13,906 nt of DNA from Gammaproteobacteria bacterium (GTDB taxonomy: Bacteria > Pseudomonadota > Gammaproteobacteria > Arenicellales > Arenicellaceae). Of this stretch, positions 1 to 7,199 are shown one piece after another. The DNA is taken from assembly GCA_030426005.1 (NCBI GenBank), contig JAUHZM010000050.1, positions 1 to 13,906 of the forward strand, given 5' to 3'. Numbering within the stretch: position 1 is the first letter of the stretch; each line of letters begins with the position of its first letter. Below the pieces are notes generated by a model. The model was not told the origin of the DNA, ran no database searches, and saw only the letters and a program-made list of their open reading frames with translations. The translations under genes were made by a program, and so were the position numbers.

Positions 1-37
1 GACGTCGCAACTTAAATGGATTTGCGAGATTAAACAT
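1..37 (-). CDS. Alpha-L-glutamate ligase-like ATP-grasp protein, first 12 codons only (runs off left edge)
   Basis: An ATG at 37 on the minus strand opens a frame reading MFNLANPFKLRR up to the window edge. It begins only six bases after the stop of the inactive-transglutaminase gene, so it is almost certainly the next gene of the same operon. In the known cluster type the partner of the PF05618 protease and the UUP1 membrane protein is a RimK-related ATP-grasp ligase, and a short start of this kind (Met-Phe, then Asn/Ser and Pro-Phe, ending in Arg-Arg) fits my memory of that family. With only 12 residues visible, the identity rests on gene order; no ATP-grasp motif can be seen here. Confidence 0.6.
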   Translation of the reverse strand, partial: MFNLANPFKLRR

Positions 38-43
38 AGCGAT

Positions 44-1543
44 CTAAAAGTGATCCGTCATAGGTTTAAACCGCCGCAGTTCCATAAACCGGTATCCAGT
101 GTACTGACCCATCAGCAGAACGGCCGCCATAATTAATGCGTGGACGCCAAGGAAGTTAAATGCCCAATGGCGAATCAATGCATTGTCCATCATGAGGTAA
201 GCGATCACCGCAACGATTAAGCTGCCCGTGCCCTGCACCAACACTTCTTTGCCGCCTTCTTCTTCCCACAGAATTGACATGCGCTCGATGGTCCAGGCCA
301 TGATAATCATGGGGAAAAAGGTCACGGTTAGTGCTTCTGTTAATCCCAGCCTGAAGGCAATAATGGTAAACAGCACGATGATCCCGATCACCAATATCAC
401 CACAGCGGATATCCTCGATACCAGAAGCAAATTGAGGTGCGAGAGATAAGACCGGATCACCAAACCGGTCGACACGATCAACAGAAATCCGACCACGCCA
501 TTTAGTAATTCAGTTTGAATAAATGAAGTCGCAATAAGAATTGGCATAAACGTGCCACTACATTTAATACCGACGATGACGCGTAAAAACACCACCACTA
601 AAGCGCCGATTGGCAAGAGCAAGATGCCTTTAAACAAATTTTGCTCTGAAATTGGTAGATTGTACAAACCAAAATGAAAACTCTCGCTGTCGGCAAACGT
701 CGCGTTGGCCTCTTGCAGAGCACTCTTAGTTTCGCTACTGATGGAGAAGACGATTTTTGAGTTATTGCCCCCCACAACATCCAATAATGCAGGCGAATCC
801 TGTAACCAAATTAACACTGGATGATCTTGATTCAGCTGATTGGATTGCAGGTCAAATAAGTGCCAACGCTGATCATAATAAACTTGCACCAGCGGAATTA
901 ATGATTGGTTCCGACGCCCGTCTTCCAAGACTAGACCTCCGACACGACGGCTGGGCACCGCTGCCATCTCCAGCAGATGTAAGAACACTTCAGTTTTGGA
1001 GTGGCGCGATAACAACATGGCCACGGTTTGATCGTCTGAATCGAGCATGGTCTCTAACTGTCGCACCAACAGCCCCGTGTCGGCCGACTTTTGGAACACA
1101 TCATTTAACAAAGTCTGCGCCGAACTTTGGTACGGTTCTTCCCATGGCTCAAAATTGCTTACCGGTACAGGTTTCACAGGCTTTGGTTCGGAACGTGCTT
1201 CCTTGTAGGTAGCCTGATAGTAGAGCGTTTGACGACCCTCCACATTTCGCTTACTCCAGGTTACTTTGGCATTCGACTGATCCCGATCAACATGCACACC
1301 ATATGCCGGTGAGGCAGTAAATTCCTCCATCAGCTCAAAATTCGCATCGCGCGGGAGATTCAACTGTGCATTCACCGCACGGTTATTTCCGGTGAAGCTG
1401 ATCTCCGCTTCCACCTGCCAGACGGTAATCTGCTCCCCAGGCGTCAACGGCACACCCATTTCAACGTGCCGATAATAGATCGTGGTCAATCCAACTACGA
1501 CTAACGCGAGAACCAAAAAGAAAAACGGCGCACGTGCGGACAT
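44..1543 (-). CDS. UUP1-type membrane protein: inactive transglutaminase domain plus seven-helix membrane domain
   Basis: A 499-residue inner-membrane protein. An N-terminal helix (about residues 6-24) is followed by a periplasmic region opening with the family-typical PGEQ-TVWQVEAEISF pattern, then a transglutaminase-like fold (about 140-260). Where active transglutaminases have a nucleophilic Cys, this protein reads HSKTEVFLHLL, so catalysis by the usual triad is not expected. From about residue 303 to the end there are roughly seven hydrophobic helices, matching the inactive-transglutaminase and 7TM_transglut families (PF14400/PF14402, from memory). The gene starts three bases after the stop of the protease-like lipoprotein gene and ends six bases before the ATP-grasp start, which indicates tight co-transcription. 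Known family role: partner of ATP-grasp peptide ligases. The probable function is to display or transfer the ligase product at the membrane; the substrate is unknown. Confidence 0.85.
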   Translation of the reverse strand: MSARAPFFFLVLALVVVGLTTIYYRHVEMGVPLTPGEQITVWQVEAEISFTGNNRAVNAQLNLPRDANFELMEEFTASPAYGVHVDRDQSNAKVTWSKRNVEGRQTLYYQATYKEARSEPKPVKPVPVSNFEPWEEPYQSSAQTLLNDVFQKSADTGLLVRQLETMLDSDDQTVAMLLSRHSKTEVFLHLLEMAAVPSRRVGGLVLEDGRRNQSLIPLVQVYYDQRWHLFDLQSNQLNQDHPVLIWLQDSPALLDVVGGNNSKIVFSISSETKSALQEANATFADSESFHFGLYNLPISEQNLFKGILLLPIGALVVVFLRVIVGIKCSGTFMPILIATSFIQTELLNGVVGFLLIVSTGLVIRSYLSHLNLLLVSRISAVVILVIGIIVLFTIIAFRLGLTEALTVTFFPMIIMAWTIERMSILWEEEGGKEVLVQGTGSLIVAVIAYLMMDNALIRHWAFNFLGVHALIMAAVLLMGQYTGYRFMELRRFKPMTDHF

Positions 1544-1546
1544 GGT

Positions 1547-2233
1547 CTATTTTGCTCCCAGTAACAGTTTGCTACTGACATCCACCACAGCGATATCACG
1601 CAAGAAACTACGTCCGATCAACACCTGGTAATCAAGATTAGTTCGATCCGACAGATTAAATAATTGCTTCCGATAGAGCTTGCCTCCCAAGCGAATATCC
1701 AGCTTGATTTCATACCGCTCTTCGGTGATTGAATTACTGGCTTTCACTCGCACCTGATCAAACACCGGATACTCATAGGTCTTGGCGTCTTTCTTTTTAC
1801 TTAGGCTGAACCGAATCCAATCATCACCGTTACGTTCAAAGGGTTGGAGACGATACACGCCCAAGGAGGATGTATCCGCCCCAGTATCGATGCGCGCCGT
1901 AATGGTCAGATCTTCCTTTACCAACGTGACGCGCTCGATTTCGCCCATCAGCAGCTTACTGGAGTTCACCGGCACGACAGCCGGTTTCGTCGTACAACGC
2001 TCCACCACCTTCGTGGTTTCTTTTACCTGTTCGAACTTCTTGATCTGTTCACCAAGCTCTGTGAGACGCGCGTCACAGCTGGCTTCAAATTTTCCAGCCA
2101 AGTTTGCTTCTACGTTCTCTAAACGCTGTTTAAGCTCATCGTGTCTGGTGATGGCTTCCGTATCCGGCTGAGGTGTTGTAACGCAGGCCGCCAGCGTTAA
2201 CGTCAACATCAATACGGTTAGAAATTTAGTCAT
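1547..2233 (-). CDS. Lipoprotein with retropepsin-like domain (PF05618, 'ATP-dependent zinc protease' / RimB-like)
   Basis: 228 residues from the ATG at 2233. I chose this start over a GTG at 2320, which would overlap the stop of the GST gene as GTGA, because the ATG gives a clean lipoprotein signal: MTKFLTVLMLTLTLAAC with lipobox LAAC and Cys17. Val at +2 favours the outer membrane. Residues 25-75 are polar and probably coiled coil. The catalytic-type domain follows: DTGAD at 116-120 and the retropepsin-like LIGRSFL at 205-211. The database name 'zinc protease' is historical; the Asp-Thr-Gly motif points to an aspartic-protease fold. Genes of this family sit beside UUP1 and ATP-grasp ligases, as here, and may trim the peptide made by the ligase. 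The start codon is the main uncertainty, since no good Shine-Dalgarno sequence precedes either candidate. Confidence 0.85.
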   Translation of the reverse strand: MTKFLTVLMLTLTLAACVTTPQPDTEAITRHDELKQRLENVEANLAGKFEASCDARLTELGEQIKKFEQVKETTKVVERCTTKPAVVPVNSSKLLMGEIERVTLVKEDLTITARIDTGADTSSLGVYRLQPFERNGDDWIRFSLSKKKDAKTYEYPVFDQVRVKASNSITEERYEIKLDIRLGGKLYRKQLFNLSDRTNLDYQVLIGRSFLRDIAVVDVSSKLLLGAK

Positions 2234-2316
2234 AATTTTGGGGCAGTTTAAATTTCGATGTATGTTAGCGGCATTCCAGACGCATGAACAGTGGCTTTCT
2301 AATGGTATGGAAAGGA

Positions 2317-3234
2317 TCACTTCCCCGTGACCGAGAGCTCATAGCCCCGTGCCGGAAAGTGTACATGCAGCGTGCCAAAACGGTCTGTGTGACGCGCGAT
2401 GATCCAGCGGTCCGCATCAGCACCGACTAATTGCCCGGTCACGCCCTCTCGTGCGTAATCATTTGGTCGAACCACAACGCTCGCTCCAATGTCATCGTGA
2501 TGACGCTGAGCTTTAGAAATTTGCCGCGGCTCACTTTCACGCGCAGCCTGAAATACTTGCGCCGGCTTAATTTTTGCTATCTCGCCATGACCAAATGCGT
2601 GCATTCTCGCCTGCCAGGCTAGCGCGTGTGGCCGATCATGCAATAACTTTCCAGGACGCGTGAGATCAGCAAACCAAACGACATGGTAAGCTGCGAAGTC
2701 GGCAATTGTCGGCGTGTCGCCAAATAGAAAATCGCTGTTGGTGGTGCGTGCATCAATCCCATCACAAAAATGTAACAGCGCATCGGTGCGCTCCGTTTTT
2801 GACAACCTTGGCGCTTTCGATGTTTTCGCGACCTTCGCACGGTCTCGCATCAACTTCAGAATTTGCCAAGGCCAGTATCGCGGCAGCAACATTGCTAGGG
2901 CGGACTTCGGAACCACACTTTGTACCACAGCCATAAACACCGTCTGCTCAGTGTGCTGTACGAACGATTGAATTTCAGCCGCACAATTCACTAATCCTAA
3001 CTGAGGATTACCTGCCAGAGTTGAGATTTCTTCCGCAATCAAGTTTGAGTCACAAAACAGGTCCGCGCCAATCTGGGCGACCGGAATCCTGCGATAGCCA
3101 CCAACCAGCGGATCCAGCACTGGTCGCGGCGGTAACGGTGCAACGACCATCGACTGCCATGCCATGTCAGTGTAACCAAACAGGCAACGAATTTTCTCTG
3201 AGTATGGAGATACTCCGTAGTGATGTAGGATCAT
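2317..3234 (-). CDS. Glutathione S-transferase-like protein with C-terminal extension
   Basis: 305 residues from the ATG at 3234. The frame is open to 3345, but the GST fold begins exactly at this Met (MILHHYGVSPYSEKIRCLF), so the upstream 37 codons are probably untranslated. Residues 1-75 form a thioredoxin-like GST N-domain with the cis-Pro loop (RRIPVAQ, Pro51) and the glutathione-contact CDSNLI segment (Ser63). Residues about 90-210 form the helical C-domain (GDTPTIADFAAYHVVWF). The last ~80 residues, with the pattern GVTGQLVGADADRWIIARH...GTLHVHFPARGYEL, are a small beta-rich addition absent from classical GSTs (about 200-220 residues). Its stop overlaps the upstream GTG alternative of the lipoprotein frame, and it may lead the operon. 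Activity and substrate are unknown; a glutathione-dependent detoxification role is only the family default. Confidence 0.8.
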   Translation of the reverse strand: MILHHYGVSPYSEKIRCLFGYTDMAWQSMVVAPLPPRPVLDPLVGGYRRIPVAQIGADLFCDSNLIAEEISTLAGNPQLGLVNCAAEIQSFVQHTEQTVFMAVVQSVVPKSALAMLLPRYWPWQILKLMRDRAKVAKTSKAPRLSKTERTDALLHFCDGIDARTTNSDFLFGDTPTIADFAAYHVVWFADLTRPGKLLHDRPHALAWQARMHAFGHGEIAKIKPAQVFQAARESEPRQISKAQRHHDDIGASVVVRPNDYAREGVTGQLVGADADRWIIARHTDRFGTLHVHFPARGYELSVTGK

Positions 3235-3270
3235 CGCAGCAACGCGTAGTTTTAACTCGCAAAGAATCTC

Positions 3271-3276
3271 AGTATA
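3271..3276 (-). promoter_or_regulatory. Possible -10 box of the GST-lipoprotein-UUP1 operon
   Basis: On the minus strand this reads TATACT (5 of 6 to consensus), placing a start of transcription near 3264 and a ~30-base leader before the ATG at 3234. The matching -35 is poor (TGGCTG at 18 bp). It agrees with the shorter start for the GST gene but could be chance. Confidence 0.3.
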
Positions 3277-3388
3277 CGCGCCACAGTGCGCTCTCAGCCA
3301 GTCGAATTTAAAACCGTCAGCGTGGACGGACAAAATAGCAGGCAATCAGCACTCACAATCACGCATGTCGCCAAAGATTACCGAAGTA

Positions 3389-3402
3389 TGTCAAATTTGA
3401 CA
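3389..3402. promoter_or_regulatory. 14-bp perfect palindrome TGTCAAATTTGACA between divergent genes
   Basis: A perfect palindrome in the region between the GST operon and the AstE-family gene, 69 bases before the AstE ATG. Each arm also reads TTGACA, a consensus -35, in opposite directions, but no good -10 lies 16-18 bp away on either strand. CATAAT at 3425-3430 is 22 bp away. It is best read as a binding site for an unidentified regulator; it does not match the TTCAAC-N4-GTTGAA repeat of the right half of the window. Confidence 0.4.
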
Positions 3403-3470
3403 CATTGTTTTGCAGCCAGTACGGCATAATAAAGCATCTTAAACAAACCCATTTCCACGCCACATCTAAG

Positions 3471-4883
3471 ATGCACCAGGCCGTTATCAAGCCCCTCGTT
3501 CTAAGCAGTCTTTTTTGGTTAGCCAACAGCTACGAAGCGTTTGCGCAAACACCTGCCACAACTGAACCACTCGTCGAGCAGGCAATTGTTGAGCCAGCGG
3601 ACGCCGCTGAAAACCCTACGCCAACGCAAATTGATACCGTTGTGCCGGTCGAGAATACCGGCACTGCCATGTCAGACGAGTTGGAAAGTTCAGCAGAACC
3701 AAACTTAATGAACATCGACGCAGAGCCTGTACCCTCAGCGTTAACAATCCTCAATCAAACTGTGCAACCGGGTAAGTCAGCAGTACTCAAATGGGAGGTC
3801 GAAGCCACATTTGTCGACGCCTCCGCACCGGTCCCGGTACTGGTTGTGAATGGCACCAAACCCGGACCAACGCTGTGCCTGACTGCAGCTGTTCATGGCG
3901 ATGAACTCAATGGTATCGAGATCGTTCGCCGCGTGGTGCACGAGATTAATCCTGAGAAGCTCACAGGCGCGGTTATCGGCGTACCGATCGTAAACCTGCA
4001 AGGGTTTCAACGCGCGAACCGATACCTGCCAGATCGTAGAGATTTGAATCGCTACTTTCCAGGACGGATCAAAGGCAGTTATGCATCCCGCATTGCACAC
4101 TCCTTCTTTAGCGAGATCATTACACACTGCGATTATCTGGTGGATTTACACACAGGATCGCTGAGCCGCACCAATTTACCGCAAATTCGCGCTAATCTGA
4201 TGATCCCAGAAGTTGCTGCACTGGCAGAAAAAATGGGCTCGATTGTGGTCCTGCAGAGTAAAGGCGCACCGGGCACCTTGCGACGTGCTGCCACCGAGGC
4301 AGGCATTCCAGCGGTGACACTGGAAGCCGGTGCCCCCAATAATCTACAGAAAGACGCGGTCGAATCCGGCGTTAAAAGCGTACTCAGTGCTATGGATTCG
4401 CTTGGCTTGACCGCACCCAAACCCTTTTGGAAACGTAGTGAGGAACCGGTATTTTATCAATCAACTTGGATACGCGCGCGCAAGGGCGGCATTCTGTTCA
4501 GCAAAGTTGAGCTCGGTGATACGGTCAAAAAAGGCAGCGTGTTGGGACTACTCAGCGACCCAGTGAGTAATAAAACCACACGCATTGTTGCGCCGATCGA
4601 AGGCCGCGTGATTGGTATGGCATTGAATCAGGTGATGTATCCAGGTTTCGCTGCATATCACATCGGGCTCAAGTCATCGATCGTCGAAGCGGCACAACCG
4701 CAAGAACTGTTACCAGAAGAGCCTTCAACCGAAAATGGTGGGCCGGATATCGCAAACAACACCAGTTCAGAGAGCCCAATTCCAGAAGCCGAAGAAGTTG
4801 GCTCCGATGAAGAAGAGTTCGACGCCGACGAAAGCACCTCGATTGAAGAAATGGAACTGCCGACAGTCGACGCCGACGACTAA
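3471..4883 (+). CDS. Exported succinylglutamate desuccinylase/aspartoacylase-family zinc hydrolase
   Basis: 470 residues from the ATG at 3471, chosen because it begins a signal peptide (positive start, hydrophobic core PLVLSSLFWL, likely cleavage after AFA near residue 25); a TTG at 3405 would bury it. A Pro/Thr/Glu-rich linker runs to about residue 100. The M14-like AstE/ASPA domain shows the zinc ligands HGDE (His142, Glu145) and DLHTG (His227), the NLNRYFPG-type substrate loop, and a catalytic Glu in VTLEAG (Glu285). Residues 335-400 look like a small lipoyl/biotinyl-type beta domain (GGILFSKVELGDTVKKG...). The last ~35 residues are strongly acidic. Cytosolic AstE acts in arginine catabolism; this exported, longer form must hydrolyse something in the periplasm. 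Divergence from the retropepsin/UUP1 operon suggests an acylated or glutamyl compound of that system. Confidence 0.85.
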   Translation: MHQAVIKPLVLSSLFWLANSYEAFAQTPATTEPLVEQAIVEPADAAENPTPTQIDTVVPVENTGTAMSDELESSAEPNLMNIDAEPVPSALTILNQTVQPGKSAVLKWEVEATFVDASAPVPVLVVNGTKPGPTLCLTAAVHGDELNGIEIVRRVVHEINPEKLTGAVIGVPIVNLQGFQRANRYLPDRRDLNRYFPGRIKGSYASRIAHSFFSEIITHCDYLVDLHTGSLSRTNLPQIRANLMIPEVAALAEKMGSIVVLQSKGAPGTLRRAATEAGIPAVTLEAGAPNNLQKDAVESGVKSVLSAMDSLGLTAPKPFWKRSEEPVFYQSTWIRARKGGILFSKVELGDTVKKGSVLGLLSDPVSNKTTRIVAPIEGRVIGMALNQVMYPGFAAYHIGLKSSIVEAAQPQELLPEEPSTENGGPDIANNTSSESPIPEAEEVGSDEEEFDADESTSIEEMELPTVDADD

Positions 4884-4903
4884 GCGCGTTAACCGACTTG
4901 GCT

Positions 4904-6952
4904 TTAGGGGCACGTGCCTTGTTCAAAATATCCCGCACTGGTTTCGGCCAGTGTGGTGTAAGTGAAGGTATTGAATAGCCCTAAATAGTCGTTCGAACCG
5001 ACCGCGTACACGAGGTATGCACTGGTGGTTGCGCGCCCTGCCAGCACATGCGCATAGTTGCTGCTGGTGAATTCTTCACAGCTCGTGCCAGGTCCATTTG
5101 GAGTTGTGTCGCATACATTACCGACGCCATCCTGGTCGTTATCCGCTTGATCCGCATTGGCGTCATTCGGGCAGTTATCTGCGGTATCCGCCACACCATC
5201 GCCATCCGCGTCAGTTGGCGTTCCACCGCCACCGCCGCCGCTGTTGCTGCAGGCCTGTACCGGCCCAGCACAGCTGCTGTCACCATCCGCAACCCATTGA
5301 CACTGACCACTGCTTTGCGGGTATTCACGCATTGTAAAGGTGGTGGTTCCGAATGCCAGATAGCACTGTGCGTAACCACTTCCCCACGTGATATGCCCTT
5401 GTTGAATATGTAGATTGTAATCCCCCGAGACACCGGCATCGACCGTATACGGCACTGATGCAGATGTCGACAACCCGGTAGCATCCGTTGCTTCAACCTG
5501 TGCAGTTGCCGGACCACCTGGAAGATTACAAGCAGCGGCCGTGAATGCGGTACCGTCCACGGTTGCCGATTCCATGGTTTGTGCATTAAAACTGACCATT
5601 ACCGAGTCCAAATCCTGGTTGATATCCGTAACCGTACCACTCACTGTCACGCACTGTTGCGCGACGGTTGCCGTCAGCCCGGAGAGCACTGGTGCTGCCG
5701 CTGGCGGCGGTGGTCCAACACGTTGCGTGTCACTCGCGACGTCACTGGACTTTGCTTCATTGTCCACGGCGGTGACTTCGATCAAATATAACCCGTCTGG
5801 CAAGCTCATTGATTGCGCCGAAAACGGGGCGGCGCTTCCGGCCAAGCTTACCGTTAGACTCTGGACTTCCGTGGTTGCGGTAGCACCAATCTCTGAGATC
5901 ACAATTCGTATCTCAGACAGTTGATCATCGTCACTCGCCGAGCCCGAAACCGACAGCACACCGTTATTTTCCGAGATTGATAATGTATTCACCTCAGGTG
6001 CTTGATTACGACTAACGCGTTGATTGTGTTGAGCAAAGTAATCACCCAGAAAATGCGCAAAATTGATGCTCGCTGAGCCGATATAACTGCCGCTGGCACC
6101 AGCGCCACCAGACCAGGAATGGTCGAGGTCATCGAACCAGAGCATCGCAACCCGATTGTCGCTCCACTGCGTTAGGCTGGCAGTTCGACCGCTGCCTTCG
6201 CTCAGTGTCACGGTACCGGCTTGCTGACTGGCGCCGTACAAAGCCGCGTAGCCGTTTGCATTCTGTTGGTTGTAACAGGTGTTCACCGTGGTATCGGCAG
6301 TGCCATGACCGACGACTGCCACCTGGGTGTCAAAATAGGATTGATAGGCAGCGCCCGCATAGCTATTACAACGAGACACAAATGTGTTGGTGCTGACTGA
6401 TTCACAAGTAGAGATTGCTCCACTAGAACTAGTACCAATCGTCGGCCCGGCACTCGGCGCGACGCCGGCAAAGACATCCGGTGCTGCACAGGCAGTTTGT
6501 GCTGCGAACGCGGCCCCAGAAGACAGACCCGCAATATAAACCTGATCGGCATCAATATTACGATTGGCATCCCCGCTCATGGTATTTGCAAGACTGACCA
6601 GGTTGGCGTAATCGCCTGAGTTACGGTTGATTGCACCCTGCCAGTACGACCAGCAGCTGAATCCCGCTTTATTCACTGCATCCGGGACTGCGATGACCAT
6701 ACCGTAGTCTTCCGCCGCCGCTTCAAGATTGGCAGTGAGGTAGTTACTTATTGGCTGAACACAGCCATGCAACACAATCAGCAAGGCACGCCCATCACCA
6801 ACCGGTGACACCGAATCTGGGGTATAGATGTGCACAGCGTTAAAGCCGCCGATACTGACATTTTGCTGCCAGCTACCCGCCTGCACAGTGAGCGGCAATA
6901 AACCAAGTAGGGTCAAAATCGCGGCCAGATGCCGCCGGTACGAATAGAACAT
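4904..6952 (-). CDS. Secreted modular PHB depolymerase-family esterase
   Basis: 682 residues from the ATG at 6952, which follows a strong GGAGGAA Shine-Dalgarno and starts a signal peptide (cleavage near VQA-GS, residue 25). The catalytic domain (about 26-312) has the oxyanion motif LHGCVQ (61-66), lipase box GLSSG (142-146, Ser144), an Asp in GHGTAD (Asp220) and a His in DLDHSW (His278), in the order of type 1 extracellular PHB depolymerases; as I recall, GLSSG is also the box of a well-studied PhaZ. Two beta-sandwich linkers follow (about 319-413 and 418-505), then a Cys/Trp-rich module (511-568) that may bind polymer. After a Gly run come a calcium-binding thrombospondin type-3 repeat (DADGDGVADTADNCPND..., 580-615) and a terminal module, SCEEFTSSNYAHVLAGRA... 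to the end. Feruloyl or acetylxylan esterase is the main alternative, as they share the fold. Confidence 0.85.
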   Translation of the reverse strand: MFYSYRRHLAAILTLLGLLPLTVQAGSWQQNVSIGGFNAVHIYTPDSVSPVGDGRALLIVLHGCVQPISNYLTANLEAAAEDYGMVIAVPDAVNKAGFSCWSYWQGAINRNSGDYANLVSLANTMSGDANRNIDADQVYIAGLSSGAAFAAQTACAAPDVFAGVAPSAGPTIGTSSSGAISTCESVSTNTFVSRCNSYAGAAYQSYFDTQVAVVGHGTADTTVNTCYNQQNANGYAALYGASQQAGTVTLSEGSGRTASLTQWSDNRVAMLWFDDLDHSWSGGAGASGSYIGSASINFAHFLGDYFAQHNQRVSRNQAPEVNTLSISENNGVLSVSGSASDDDQLSEIRIVISEIGATATTEVQSLTVSLAGSAAPFSAQSMSLPDGLYLIEVTAVDNEAKSSDVASDTQRVGPPPPAAAPVLSGLTATVAQQCVTVSGTVTDINQDLDSVMVSFNAQTMESATVDGTAFTAAACNLPGGPATAQVEATDATGLSTSASVPYTVDAGVSGDYNLHIQQGHITWGSGYAQCYLAFGTTTFTMREYPQSSGQCQWVADGDSSCAGPVQACSNSGGGGGGTPTDADGDGVADTADNCPNDANADQADNDQDGVGNVCDTTPNGPGTSCEEFTSSNYAHVLAGRATTSAYLVYAVGSNDYLGLFNTFTYTTLAETSAGYFEQGTCP

Positions 6953-6980
6953 CGTTGTTCCTCCAAGTGGATTTGCGGCC

Positions 6981-7000
6981 GTTCGAATACGGTGTTCGAA
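6981..7000. repeat. Two GTTCGAA direct repeats in the depolymerase leader
   Basis: GTTCGAA occurs at 6981-6987 and 6994-7000, 13 bp apart, in the ~138-base predicted leader of the depolymerase mRNA. Each contains the palindrome TTCGAA. No function is assigned; it is a possible second regulator site. Confidence 0.35.
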
Positions 7001-7070
7001 ACTATTTTTGGACTTATCGGCCGGGGGTTTGATGGGCGGCAATAACAGACAAAGTGACCGCGCGAACAAT

Positions 7071-7086
7071 TTCAACCATTGTTGAA
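7071..7086. promoter_or_regulatory. Operator copy 1 (TTCAAC-CATT-GTTGAA), depolymerase, downstream site
   Basis: A perfect 6+4+6 inverted repeat. It lies just downstream of the predicted depolymerase start point (near 7090, leftward), where a bound repressor could block RNA polymerase. Its centre is 32 bp from that of copy 2. Confidence 0.75.
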
Positions 7087-7096
7087 TTGCGTACAA

Positions 7097-7126
7097 ATCA
7101 TATTCAACAAGCGTTGAGAATGTCAA
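7097..7126 (-). promoter_or_regulatory. Depolymerase promoter with operator in its spacer
   Basis: On the minus strand: a perfect -35 TTGACA (7126-7121), an 18-bp spacer, and -10 TATGAT (7102-7097, 5 of 6). The spacer is occupied by operator copy 2. Predicted transcription start near 7090, giving a leader of about 138 bases before the ATG at 6952. Confidence 0.7.
7103..7118. promoter_or_regulatory. Operator copy 2 (TTCAAC-AAGC-GTTGAG), depolymerase promoter spacer
   Basis: An inverted repeat with 11 of 12 half-site bases conserved, located between the -35 and -10 boxes of the depolymerase promoter. The same placement recurs at the symporter and receptor promoters. Confidence 0.75.
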
Positions 7127-7144
7127 GCGCAGTAAGCTTAATGC

Positions 7145-7183
7145 CGGGTTGGGTAACCCGCGTCACACTAAAGGATGGTGTGA
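7145..7183 (-). terminator. Two tandem hairpins after the tetR stop; possible weak terminator or insulator
   Basis: Leftward transcripts leaving tetR (stop at 7200) meet the stem TCACAC-N9-GTGTGA (7163-7183) and then CGGGTT-N4-AACCCG (7145-7160) before the depolymerase promoter. Neither is followed by a T-run in the transcribed direction, so a classic intrinsic terminator is not supported, but they may limit readthrough. Confidence 0.3.
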
Positions 7184-7199
7184 AAAGCGCGTGCTGCGA

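Noticed and set aside
757..1212. Open frame of 151 codons on the plus strand
   Set aside because: Lies opposite the UUP1 gene, has no recognisable domain and no ribosome-binding site; the opposite frame has clear family motifs.
3397..3430. TTGACA (3397) with CATAAT (3425) as promoter of the AstE-family gene
   Set aside because: The spacer would be 22 bp, too long for a standard sigma-70 promoter; the TTGACA is better seen as an arm of the palindrome.
5401..5406. Further GTTGAA/TTCAAC half-sites inside genes (e.g. 5401, 10645, 12472)
   Set aside because: They lack a partner half-site 4 bp away and lie within coding sequence, so they are chance hexamers.
4981..5586. Open frame of 201 codons on the minus strand
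   Set aside because: Out-of-frame shadow of the depolymerase C-terminal half; Arg/Met/Thr-rich composition typical of a shadow and no motif.
6953..7126. N-terminal extension of the depolymerase to 7126
   Set aside because: Would place the promoter, operators and strong Shine-Dalgarno inside the gene; the ATG at 6952 starts a proper signal peptide.
7163..7183. TCACAC-N9-GTGTGA as a CRP site
   Set aside because: CRP half-sites are TGTGA then TCACA with a 6-bp gap; here the order is reversed and the gap is 9.
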